Assembly (NCBI GenBank): GCA_900557505.1
Contig: USTC01000091.1
Span: 1-5,775 of the forward strand
Reading direction: 5' to 3'
From: an uncultured Collinsella sp.
GTDB lineage: Bacteria; Actinomycetota; Coriobacteriia; Coriobacteriales; Coriobacteriaceae
DNA length: 5,775 nt
In this document: positions 1 to 5,775 of the stretch, in pieces
Numbering within the stretch: position 1 is the stretch's first letter
Layout: every line of letters begins with the position of its first letter
Notes under the pieces: generated by a model
The model's input: only the letters and a program-made list of their open reading frames with translations
Told to the model about the DNA's origin: nothing
Database searches by the model: none
Program-made: the position numbers and the translations under genes

Positions 1-357
1 GCCCAGGACTTCGGCCATGGCGGTGGCGATGGTCGCGAGATAGGCGCTGGCAAGCACCGTGCGCCCAACGAAGCGGGGAAGGTAACGTGTCGTGGCCTCG
101 GCAAGACAGGCGCCCGTGGCGATACCCAGGTGTGCCGCGTTGTGCTGCAGCACAATGAGCATAATTGTGGACAGCGTGACGATCCACAGCAGCGCGTAGC
201 CAAACTGCGAGCCCGCGGCCATATTGGAGGCCCAGTTGCCCGGGTCGATAAAGCCGACGGTCACGAGCAGCCCGGGGCCGACATGCCGCGCAATGTCTAG
301 GCCTCCGTGACCACCGGTACGCCGGGAGCCAAAGTGTTGTTTGAGATGGTTGAGCAT
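1..357 (-). CDS. Nramp-family divalent metal transporter (MntH-like), N-terminal part only
   Basis: This is the N-terminal 119 residues of an integral membrane transporter of the Nramp family, which brings Mn2+ and sometimes Fe2+ into the cell with protons; the rest lies beyond the left edge. The frame is open from ATG at 357 to base 1. Visible segments are a short basic cytoplasmic N-terminus (MLNHLKQHFGSRR), TM1 at about residues 26-46 with the hallmark DPGN at 38-41 (D38 and N41 match the family's metal ligands), TM2 at about 53-71, the family-like stretch LGIATGACLAE at 77-87, and TM3 at about 100-118 ending TAMAEVLG. The start is supported by AGGAG (minus strand of 364-368) six bases upstream of the ATG. 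It is transcribed divergently from gltB. The family call is firm. Metal specificity is not, because the TM6 selectivity residues are outside the window, so no gene symbol is given. Confidence 0.93.
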   Translation of the reverse strand, partial: MLNHLKQHFGSRRTGGHGGLDIARHVGPGLLVTVGFIDPGNWASNMAAGSQFGYALLWIVTLSTIMLIVLQHNAAHLGIATGACLAEATTRYLPRFVGRTVLASAYLATIATAMAEVLG

Positions 358-407
358 GGTGCGCTCCTGCGTGCCGTTTGTTTGACGCCGCAAAGGATAC
401 CCGTTTT

Positions 408-435
408 ATGCTAAAAAGTTAACCAAGACTAACAA
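408..435 (-). promoter_or_regulatory. Candidate promoter of the Nramp transporter gene
   Basis: Read on the minus strand, TTGTTA (435-430) and TAGCAT (413-408) are each 4/6 matches to the sigma-70 -35 and -10 boxes and are separated by 16 bp. They sit in a locally AT-rich stretch of an otherwise GC-rich window and would start transcription near base 400, giving a leader of about 45 nt. This is inferred from pattern alone. Confidence 0.4.
417..433. promoter_or_regulatory. Possible metal-responsive (DtxR/MntR-type) operator
   Basis: AGTTAACCAAGACTAAC contains GTTA (418-421) and TAAC (430-433) as a short inverted repeat around an 8-bp centre. It lies between the candidate -35 and -10 boxes of the Nramp gene, where a repressor would block transcription. 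It loosely resembles manganese-repressor sites of the SloR/ScaR and DtxR group (TTAAC...GACT.AA). The dyad is short and imperfect, so this is a suggestion only. Confidence 0.22.
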
Positions 436-478
436 AATTGTTGTATTTGAATAGGATGGTGAAAGGGGATTGCCGAAA

Positions 479-537
479 TGTCTTGATCTGTAACAACTAA
501 GGATGGAAATTGGGTCTAGGTGTTACAGATCAAGACA
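479..537. repeat. Inverted-repeat unit 1 (perfect 17-bp arms)
   Basis: The arms TGTCTTGATCTGTAACA (479-495) and TGTTACAGATCAAGACA (521-537) are perfectly complementary over 17 bp. After one mismatch (496/520) three more pairs can form (497-499 with 517-519). The 25-base centre is the most diverged of the three units and lacks the ACCGG core that units 2 and 3 share. Confidence 0.92.
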
Positions 538-555
538 GGAAGAAATGGTCCTATG

Positions 556-620
556 GAATATCTCGATCTGTAACAGTTAACTGCAAAAACCGGCCCTTCG
601 TGTTGCAGATCGAGACATTC
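556..620. repeat. Inverted-repeat unit 2
   Basis: The core arms are TCTCGATCTGTAACA (561-575) and TGTTGCAGATCGAGA (601-615), with 14/15 Watson-Crick pairs plus one T/G wobble at 571/605. After a single mismatch (560/616) the pairing continues for four more bases (556-559 with 617-620). The centre (576-600) shares AAAACCGGC and CTTCG with unit 3. The 59-bp portion matching the other units is 559-617. Confidence 0.9.
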
Positions 621-635
621 GGAACCGTCTCTCGA

Positions 636-700
636 AAACATCTCAACCTGTAACATCTAAGCGCCAAAACCGGCTCTTCGTGTTACAGATTGAGATGTTT
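636..700. repeat. Inverted-repeat unit 3
   Basis: Arms at 636-655 and 681-700 pair over 20 bp with a single C/A mismatch (647/689). The core reads CATCTCAACCTGTAACA on the left and TGTTACAGATTGAGATG on the right. The centre (656-680) contains CCAAAACCGGCTCTTCG, close to unit 2. It ends 13 bp before the minus-strand stop codon of the possible gene remnant at 713. The 59-bp portion matching the other units is 639-697. Confidence 0.9.
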
Positions 701-712
701 GAAGCGGTGAGC

Positions 713-766
713 TTACAGACCGAACTTGGGGCCCTTGTTGTTGTCCTTGAGGTCGGCGGCACCCAC
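713..766 (-). pseudogene. Possible 3' remnant of a minus-strand gene
   Basis: On the minus strand this stretch reads VGAADLKDNNKGPKFGL followed by TAA (715-713). Its codons (GCC, GAC, CTC, AAG, AAC, GGC, CCC, TTC, CTG) are those preferred by gltB, and the peptide looks like a natural C-terminus. Upstream the frame continues to an in-frame TGA at 847-845 with less typical codons and no ATG. A GTG at 766-764 has no Shine-Dalgarno, so an intact small gene is unlikely. I do not recognise the parent protein. It may be a leftover from rearrangement, or chance in GC-rich DNA. Confidence 0.25.
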
Positions 767-776
767 TCGTAGGGCG

Positions 777-814
777 TGCGTTACGCGATTGTTTCGAAAC
801 GGGCGGGAAACACA
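777..814. promoter_or_regulatory. 38-bp dyad upstream of gltB, candidate operator
   Basis: The centre is the perfect palindrome GTTTCGAAAC (791-800). Flanking half-sites GTTAC (780-784) and GAAAC (807-811) lie symmetrically, each 11 bp (one helical turn) from the inner half-site facing the same way. In total 13 of 19 positions are symmetric about 795.5. GAAAC-n6-GAAAC has the 11-bp pitch of actinobacterial GlnR half-boxes (GTNAC-n6-GAAAC), which is suggestive beside a nitrogen-assimilation operon. Whether this lineage has such a regulator cannot be seen here. The centre is 84 bp upstream of the gltB ATG. Confidence 0.45.
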
Positions 815-832
815 ACGGGCCGGCGATGCTCC

Positions 833-838
833 TAGTAT
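833..838 (+). promoter_or_regulatory. Weak candidate -10 box for gltBD
   Basis: TAGTAT matches the sigma-70 -10 consensus at 5/6 and would start transcription near 845, leaving a leader of about 35 nt and placing the 777-814 dyad near -50. No acceptable -35 box lies 16-18 bp upstream, so the promoter would need an activator, or the true start lies elsewhere. Confidence 0.25.
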
Positions 839-866
839 GCCTATTCAACTGACTGTCTAATATCTA

Positions 867-873
867 GGGGAGG
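867..873 (+). promoter_or_regulatory. Shine-Dalgarno of gltB, possibly sequestered
   Basis: GGGGAGG lies six bases before the ATG at 880 and fixes that start. Its 5' part can pair with an upstream segment: CTCCTAG (829-835) with CTAGGGG (864-870), seven pairs including one G-U. This would matter only if transcription starts upstream of about 829. Confidence 0.7.
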
Positions 874-879
874 ATCGCG

Positions 880-3800
880 ATGCAGGCAGATTCCGCTCAG
901 CAGCAGGGCCTTTATCGCCCCGAATTCGACCACGATGCATGTGGCATCGGCGCGCTTGCCGATATCAACGGCGAGCGCCATCACCAGATTCTGGACGATG
1001 CGCTGTCCATTCTGGTCAACTTGGAGCACCGCGGCGGCACGGGACTCGAGAAGAACACCGGCGACGGCGCTGGCATCCTGTTCCAGGTTCCGCATCACTT
1101 TTTTCGTAAAGAGGCTCAAAAGTGCGGTCAGATTCTGCCGGCAGAGGGCGACTATGGCGTGGCCATGCTGTTCTTCCCGCAGGACGACAAGGGCGTAGAG
1201 GATGCCCGTCGCGTGTTTGAGGAGGGCTGCGCCGAGGCCGGCGTGCCGCTGCTCTTTTGGCGCGAGGTGCCGGTCGACCCGCACGACCTGGGCGAGACGG
1301 CCCGCGCCTGCATGCCTACTATCCTGCAGGCTTTCCTGGGCCGTCCGGACGACACGCCCGCCGGCGATGCCTTTGAGCGTCGCCTGTACGTGTGCCGCCG
1401 CACCATCGAAAAGAAGGCCGACGCTGAGTTCGCCCTGCGCGATAAGATCTTCTATGTGTGCTCCATGAGCTCGCGCACCATCGTGTACAAGGGCATGCTT
1501 GTGGCCACGCAGATGCGCCGTTTCTTCATCGACCTCAACGACGCCGCCGTCAAAACGGCCGTAGCGCTCGTCCACTCGCGTTACTCCACCAACACCACGC
1601 CCAGCTGGGAGCGCGCGCACCCCAACCGCTTTATCATCCACAACGGCGAGATCAACACCCTCAAGGGCAACGTCAACTGGATCCGCGCCCGCGAGCCCAA
1701 CCTGTACAGCCCCGTGCTGCAGCACGATCTTGAGCGCGTGATGCCCATCATCAACCGCGAGGGCTCCGATTCCGCGATTCTGGACAACGTGCTCGAGTTC
1801 CTGGTCATGAACGGTCGCCCGCTCACGCGTGCCGCGTCCATGTTGCTGCCCGAGCCGTGGGACCACAACGACAGCCTGAGTGAGGAGCGCCGCGCCTACG
1901 ACGCTTACCAGTCCATGCTCATGGAGCCGTGGGATGGCCCGGCGGCCATCGCCTTCACCGACGGTCGCACGCTGGGTGCCGCCCTCGACCGTAACGGCCT
2001 GCGTCCCGCCCGCTACTATGTGACGCGCGACGGTCGCTTTATGCTGGCAAGCGAGGTGGGCACCATCGAGGTGGGCCCCGAGAACATCTTGACGAGCGGC
2101 TGTCTGGGGCCGGGCCAGATGCTCGAGGTCGACTTTGCCCGCGGCCGCGTGATCTACAACGACGAGCTGCGCGCCCGTTACGCCAAGGAAAAGCCCTACC
2201 GTGATTGGATTGCCGAGGAGACGCTGACCGTCGACGCGCTCGATAGGCCTGCCGCGGCAACGCCCGCCGAGGACGCCGAGGTGCCCGCCGCCGTGCGCAT
2301 GGCTAAGCTCGGGTATCACTGGGATGACGTCGATGAGGTCGTGCGTCCCATGGCCCAGCGGGGCAAGGCCCCGCTCGCCTCGATGGGCATCGATGCGCCG
2401 CTGGCCTGCCTGTCCAAGAAGACTCGTTCGTTCTTTGACTACTTCTATCAGCTGTTCGCCCAGGTTACGAACCCGCCCATCGACGCCCTTCGCGAGCATA
2501 TGGTCACCTCGACCACGCTCTACCTGGGCAACCACGGCAACCTGCTCGAGGACTCCCGTACGGCCTGCCAGCTGGTTCGCTTGGAGCGCCCGTTGCTCAA
2601 CGAGGAGGAGTTCGAGCGCATCTGTGCCATCGACCGCGTGGGCTTTAAGACCCGCCGTTTCCGTGCCGTGTACCGCCGTGATGCCGGCGAGGACGCGCTG
2701 CAGGCTGCGCTCAAGCAGCTTGCAGAGGACGTTGAGACTGCGGTCCGCGACGGCGTGAACATCGTGGTGTTGAGCGATCGTGCCGCTGCGGGCGAGGTGC
2801 CCGTGCCGTCACTGCTCGCCGTGGCCTGCGTGCACAACCACCTGATCCGCGCCGGCGTGCGTACCTTTGCCGACATCGTGGTGGAGTGTGGCGACGCCGT
2901 GTCTCCGCACGACTTTGCGGCACTGGTGGGCTACTCCGCGAGCGGCATCTATCCGTACAACGCACACGCGTGCATCCGCGATCTGGCGGCACGCGGCGAC
3001 CTGGACGTGACGGCCGAGCAGGGCATCGCCAACTACAACAAGGCTGCGACGGCGGGCATCGTCTCCATCATGTCCAAGATGGGCATCTCCACGGTGCAGA
3101 GTTATCATTCGGCGCAGATCTTCGAGGCCGTGGGCTTTACGCCGGAGTTCGTCAACGCGTACTTCGCCGGCACGGTGAGCCGTGTGGGCGGTATGGGTGT
3201 CGAGGACGTTGAGCGTGAGCAAAACGAGCGCTACGACGCCGCACTCGCAATCCTTAAGAGCCCGGCTCCCGATCAGCTGCCTACGCTGGGTCTGACCAAG
3301 TGGCGCCCGCTCGGCGGCGAGGATCACCTGATCGATCCGCAGACTGTCTACTTGCTGCAGACCGCCTGCCGTGAGGACAGCTACGACACCTTTAAGGAGT
3401 ACAGCGCCCGCCTGCACCGCACCGGCCGTGCCGTGCGCCTGCGCGACTTGCTCGACTTTGACGCCAACGGCCGCACGCCGGTTTCGCTCGACGAGGTCGA
3501 GCCCGCGCTCAACATCGTCCGCCGCTTTAACACCGGTGCCATGTCGTATGGCTCCATCAGCAAGGAAGCTCACGAGTGCATGGCCATCGCCATGAACCGC
3601 CTGCACGGCCGTTCCAACTCGGGCGAGGGCGGCGAGGACCCGCGTCGCGAGACCCCGCTGGCCAACGGCGACTCCAAGAAATCCGCCATCAAGCAGGTGG
3701 CAAGCGCGCGCTTTGGCGTGACGAGCCGCTACCTGGGCAGCGCCTTCGAGATTCAGATCAAGATGGCCCAGGGCGCCAAGCCCGGCGAGGGTGGCCACCT

Positions 3801-5565
3801 GCCCGGTAAGAAGGTCTACCCCTGGATCGCCGAGGTCCGTCAGTCCACGCCCGGCATCGGCCTGATCTCGCCTCCGCCGCACCACGATATTTACTCTATC
3901 GAGGACCTGGCAGAGCTGATCTTTGACCTTAAGAACGCCAACCCCGGCGCGCGCGTGTCGGTCAAGCTGGTCAGCGAGGCCGGTGTCGGAACCATCGCCA
4001 CCGGTGTGGCCAAGGGCGCTGCCGACAAGATCTTGATCAGCGGCCACAATGGCGGCTCGGGTGCCGCTGCACGCGACTCTATCTGGCATGCGGGTCTGCC
4101 GCTGGAGCTTGGCCTTGCCGAGGCTCAGCAGACGTTGCTGCAAAACGGCCTGCGCTCACGCGTGGTGCTCGAGGCCGACGGTAAGCTCATGGACGGCACC
4201 GATGTTGCCGTCGCCTGCCTGCTGGGCGCCGAGGAGTTTGGCTTTGCGACCATGCCGCTCATCTCCATGGGCTGCCTCATGCAGCGCGACTGCCAGCAGG
4301 ACACCTGCCCGGCTGGCATCGCTACGCAAAACTGCCGCCTGCGTCGCGGTTTCCGCGGCAAGCCCGAGCACGTTGAGCACTTTATGCTCTTTGTTGCCGA
4401 GCAGCTGCGCGAGGTCATGGCGAGCCTGGGCTTCCGCACCATCGACGAGATGGTCGGCCATCCCGAGTGCTTACGCCAGATCGAGGTACCGGGCAACCGC
4501 AAGGCCAACCTGCTCGACCTGTCGCCCGTGCTGGCGAGCGCGACCTGCGAGTTCGGTGCCCATATTCCGGGCGCCGACGGCCGTCACTTCCTGCCGCAGA
4601 TGGCCGCGGACAGCGAGCTCGACAAGACGCTCGACTCCACGTTGTTTGTGCCCTATACGGCCGATGCCCGTGCGCACCTGCGTCCGATTCGCTTCCGCGC
4701 CGATATCGCCAACGTCAACCGCTGCGTGGGCACCATCCTGGGCAACGCGGTGACCAAGGCGCATCCCGAGGGCCTGCCCGCCGGCTCCATCACCATCGAT
4801 TGCGATGGTTCGGCCGGTCAGAGCTTTGGTGCCTTCCTGCCGCGCGGCATTACGCTCAACGTGTGCGGCGACGCCAACGACTACTTTGGCAAGGGCCTTT
4901 CGGGCGGCGAGGTGTCGGTGCGCCCCAACCCGCATGCGACCTACAAGTTCGACGAGAACATCATCGTGGGCAACGTTGCGTTCTTTGGTGCCACGAGCGG
5001 GCGCGGCTTCATTAACGGTCTTGCCGGCCAGCGTTTTGCCGTGCGCAACTCCGGTGCCACCGTGGTGGTCGAGGGCTGCGGCAACCATGGCTGCGAGTAC
5101 ATGACGGGCGGTCTGGCGCTCATCCTGGGCGAGGTCGGGCAGAATTTTGCCGCCGGCATGACAGGCGGCGTGGCCTACGTTTTTGACCAATATGGCACGC
5201 TCGACGCCCGCGTGAACCACGAGAGCGTTGAGCTCAAGGCGCCGACGGCCGGCGAGCTGGTGCAGATTCGCGAGCTCATCCAGGAGCACGTGGACGCGAC
5301 GCAGAGCCCGCGCGGCATTAAGTTGCTCTACAGCTTTGAGACGATGAGCAAGCACTTTGTGAAGGTCATTCCGACCGAGTACGAGCGCGTGCTGGCGATT
5401 GTCGCCGCGGGCGAGGCTGCCGGCAAGACGCATGCGCAGGCCGAGGAGCTGGCATTTGACATCGTGACCGGTCGCGCGAGTGCCGCGGATGTCGCTCGCT
5501 TTGATGCCGCGGGCGGTGCGTCCGTGGCTGCCAGCTCTGTTGCTTCGACCAAGAAGGAGGCGTAA
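880..5565 (+). CDS. gltB: Glutamate synthase large (alpha) subunit
   Basis: This is the cytoplasmic large subunit of glutamate synthase (GOGAT): glutamine + 2-oxoglutarate + 2 e- gives 2 glutamate. At 1561 aa it is full length for the family (about 1480-1550), slightly long. A 20-residue propeptide precedes the class II amidotransferase nucleophile C21 (HDACGIG). The same domain shows RYSTNTTPSW (234-243) and HNGEINTL (254-261). A central domain follows (about 475-790, with MSKMGIST at 731-738). The FMN barrel (about 830-1200) starts with GAMSYGSIS (886-894) and has GHNGGSGAA (1055-1063). The 3Fe-4S ligands are C1132, C1138 and C1143 (C-x5-C-x4-C). The C-terminal GXGXG beta-helix contains GDANDYFGKGLSGG (1330-1343). 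The last ~30 residues are a low-complexity Ala/Ser tail. The ATG has a good GGGGAGG. gltD follows after 5 bp. No frameshift or missing catalytic residue is seen; N1057 stands where most GltB I recall have Asp. Confidence 0.98.
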   Translation: MQADSAQQQGLYRPEFDHDACGIGALADINGERHHQILDDALSILVNLEHRGGTGLEKNTGDGAGILFQVPHHFFRKEAQKCGQILPAEGDYGVAMLFFPQDDKGVEDARRVFEEGCAEAGVPLLFWREVPVDPHDLGETARACMPTILQAFLGRPDDTPAGDAFERRLYVCRRTIEKKADAEFALRDKIFYVCSMSSRTIVYKGMLVATQMRRFFIDLNDAAVKTAVALVHSRYSTNTTPSWERAHPNRFIIHNGEINTLKGNVNWIRAREPNLYSPVLQHDLERVMPIINREGSDSAILDNVLEFLVMNGRPLTRAASMLLPEPWDHNDSLSEERRAYDAYQSMLMEPWDGPAAIAFTDGRTLGAALDRNGLRPARYYVTRDGRFMLASEVGTIEVGPENILTSGCLGPGQMLEVDFARGRVIYNDELRARYAKEKPYRDWIAEETLTVDALDRPAAATPAEDAEVPAAVRMAKLGYHWDDVDEVVRPMAQRGKAPLASMGIDAPLACLSKKTRSFFDYFYQLFAQVTNPPIDALREHMVTSTTLYLGNHGNLLEDSRTACQLVRLERPLLNEEEFERICAIDRVGFKTRRFRAVYRRDAGEDALQAALKQLAEDVETAVRDGVNIVVLSDRAAAGEVPVPSLLAVACVHNHLIRAGVRTFADIVVECGDAVSPHDFAALVGYSASGIYPYNAHACIRDLAARGDLDVTAEQGIANYNKAATAGIVSIMSKMGISTVQSYHSAQIFEAVGFTPEFVNAYFAGTVSRVGGMGVEDVEREQNERYDAALAILKSPAPDQLPTLGLTKWRPLGGEDHLIDPQTVYLLQTACREDSYDTFKEYSARLHRTGRAVRLRDLLDFDANGRTPVSLDEVEPALNIVRRFNTGAMSYGSISKEAHECMAIAMNRLHGRSNSGEGGEDPRRETPLANGDSKKSAIKQVASARFGVTSRYLGSAFEIQIKMAQGAKPGEGGHLPGKKVYPWIAEVRQSTPGIGLISPPPHHDIYSIEDLAELIFDLKNANPGARVSVKLVSEAGVGTIATGVAKGAADKILISGHNGGSGAAARDSIWHAGLPLELGLAEAQQTLLQNGLRSRVVLEADGKLMDGTDVAVACLLGAEEFGFATMPLISMGCLMQRDCQQDTCPAGIATQNCRLRRGFRGKPEHVEHFMLFVAEQLREVMASLGFRTIDEMVGHPECLRQIEVPGNRKANLLDLSPVLASATCEFGAHIPGADGRHFLPQMAADSELDKTLDSTLFVPYTADARAHLRPIRFRADIANVNRCVGTILGNAVTKAHPEGLPAGSITIDCDGSAGQSFGAFLPRGITLNVCGDANDYFGKGLSGGEVSVRPNPHATYKFDENIIVGNVAFFGATSGRGFINGLAGQRFAVRNSGATVVVEGCGNHGCEYMTGGLALILGEVGQNFAAGMTGGVAYVFDQYGTLDARVNHESVELKAPTAGELVQIRELIQEHVDATQSPRGIKLLYSFETMSKHFVKVIPTEYERVLAIVAAGEAAGKTHAQAEELAFDIVTGRASAADVARFDAAGGASVAASSVASTKKEA

Positions 5566-5570
5566 GTGCC

Positions 5571-5775
5571 ATGGGTAAGCCCGGTGCTTTTCTTGATATC
5601 GATCGCGTGACCCACGAGCTTCGCCCCGTGGAGGAGCGCAGCCATGATTTCGATCCGCTGTACGTGGAGCTCGATGACGATGCACGTCGCGCCCAGGCGA
5701 GCCGCTGCATGATGTGCGGCGTGGCGTTTTGCCAGATGGGCGCGAGCTTTGGTAAGGCACGCCCGAGCGGCCGGC
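5571..5775 (+). CDS. gltD: Glutamate synthase small (beta) subunit, N-terminal part only
   Basis: These are the first 68 residues of the NAD(P)H-oxidising, FAD- and Fe-S-containing subunit that passes electrons to GltB; the right edge cuts it. The opening MGKPGAFLDIDR and RPVEER (18-23) are typical of GltD. C46, C49 and C54 form CMMCGVAFC (C-x2-C-x4-C), the first three ligands of the N-terminal 4Fe-4S cluster. The usual fourth Cys, four residues after the third, is A58 here, and no Cys appears up to R68. A longer spacer before a CP motif occurs in some Firmicutes-type GltD as I recall, so the ligand probably lies just outside. The ATG is preceded by AAGGAGG (5554-5560) inside the gltB end, 10 bases upstream. 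The 5-bp gap indicates one operon and probably translational coupling. The FAD and NAD(P)H domains are not in the window. Confidence 0.95.
   Translation, partial: MGKPGAFLDIDRVTHELRPVEERSHDFDPLYVELDDDARRAQASRCMMCGVAFCQMGASFGKARPSGR

Larger units (their letters stand above)
479..697. repeat. Array of three 59-bp inverted-repeat units at an exact 80-bp period
   Basis: Three related units occupy 479-537, 559-617 and 639-697. Each has two 17-base arms (consensus of the left arm about TGTCTCGATCTGTAACA) in inverted orientation around a 25-base centre. Both arms recur at steps of exactly 80 bp (479/559/639 and 521/601/681). The 25-base centres are also related: 19/25 identical between units 2 and 3, and 14/25 between units 1 and 3. 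The two 21-bp spacers (538-558, 618-638) match at only about 8/21. The array lies upstream of both likely divergent promoters. No U-tract follows any unit, so they are not typical intrinsic terminators. Role unknown: a phased protein-binding array, structured RNA or an intergenic repeat family are all possible. Confidence 0.9.

Noticed and set aside
479..697. CRISPR array
   Set aside because: The repeats are inverted pairs with related centres, not direct repeats separated by unique spacers. There are only three units and no cas gene in view.
479..697. Intrinsic terminators
   Set aside because: The stems are long but not especially GC-rich at the base, loops are 25 bases, and no U-tract follows on either strand. 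Neither flanking gene ends here.
657..848. Minus-strand open frame of 63 codons in the intergenic region
   Set aside because: It runs through the arm of repeat unit 3 and the gltB operator/leader, has no plausible Shine-Dalgarno, and its product is Arg/Ser/Gln-rich without motif. The neighbouring frame ending at 713 looks more coding-like.
858..863. TAATAT as the gltB -10 box
   Set aside because: It is a good match, but transcription would start inside the Shine-Dalgarno, and no -35 is in place.
841..2535. Long open frame of 564 codons antisense to gltB
   Set aside because: It lies wholly opposite a well-conserved gltB and its start and extent follow from G/C-rich third positions. The protein has no recognisable domain and there is no ribosome-binding site.
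2809..4143. Antisense open frame of 444 codons within gltB
   Set aside because: It is a mirror of strongly biased gltB codons; the composition is Ala/Val/Gly/Arg/His-rich with no motif.
5566..5568. GTG as the gltD start
   Set aside because: It is out of frame with the conserved GltD reading; ATG at 5571 gives the typical MGKP start.
4471..5760. Antisense open frame of 429 codons across the gltB-gltD junction
   Set aside because: It overlaps two confident genes on the other strand and shows only shadow composition.

Overview
The window carries the start of a glutamate synthase operon in a high-GC bacterium. The coding sequence strongly favours G/C-ending codons. The protein motifs and the gltB-gltD arrangement fit a gut actinobacterium of the class Coriobacteriia. 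Collinsella is my best guess, made from memory of protein style and codon use and not from any search.

Layout: (1) Bases 1-357, minus strand: the first 119 residues of an Nramp-family divalent metal transporter (DPGN motif in TM1), cut by the left edge of the window. (2) Bases 358-879: a 522-bp intergenic region between two divergent genes. It holds a candidate Nramp promoter with a possible metal-repressor operator (about 408-435); three tandem 59-bp inverted-repeat units repeating at exactly 80 bp (479-697); a short codon-like stretch on the minus strand ending in a stop, possibly a gene remnant (713-766); a 38-bp dyad that is a good operator candidate for gltB (777-814); and the gltB leader with a strong Shine-Dalgarno. 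(3) Bases 880-5565, plus strand: a complete gltB encoding the 1561-aa large subunit of glutamate synthase, with all expected domains. (4) Bases 5571-5775, plus strand: the first 68 codons of gltD, the small subunit, 5 bp after the gltB stop and clearly in the same operon.

How it works together: GltB takes ammonia from glutamine in its N-terminal amidotransferase domain, channels it to the FMN/3Fe-4S synthase domain and makes glutamate from 2-oxoglutarate. GltD supplies the electrons from NAD(P)H through FAD and Fe-S clusters. With glutamine synthetase, this is the GS/GOGAT route of ammonium assimilation. The Nramp transporter has no evident functional link to it and simply shares the intergenic region.

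The coding part is ordinary. The least explained part is the intergenic region: the three regularly phased, covarying inverted repeats and the gltB-proximal dyad. I see no convincing sign of a new defence or mobile system.
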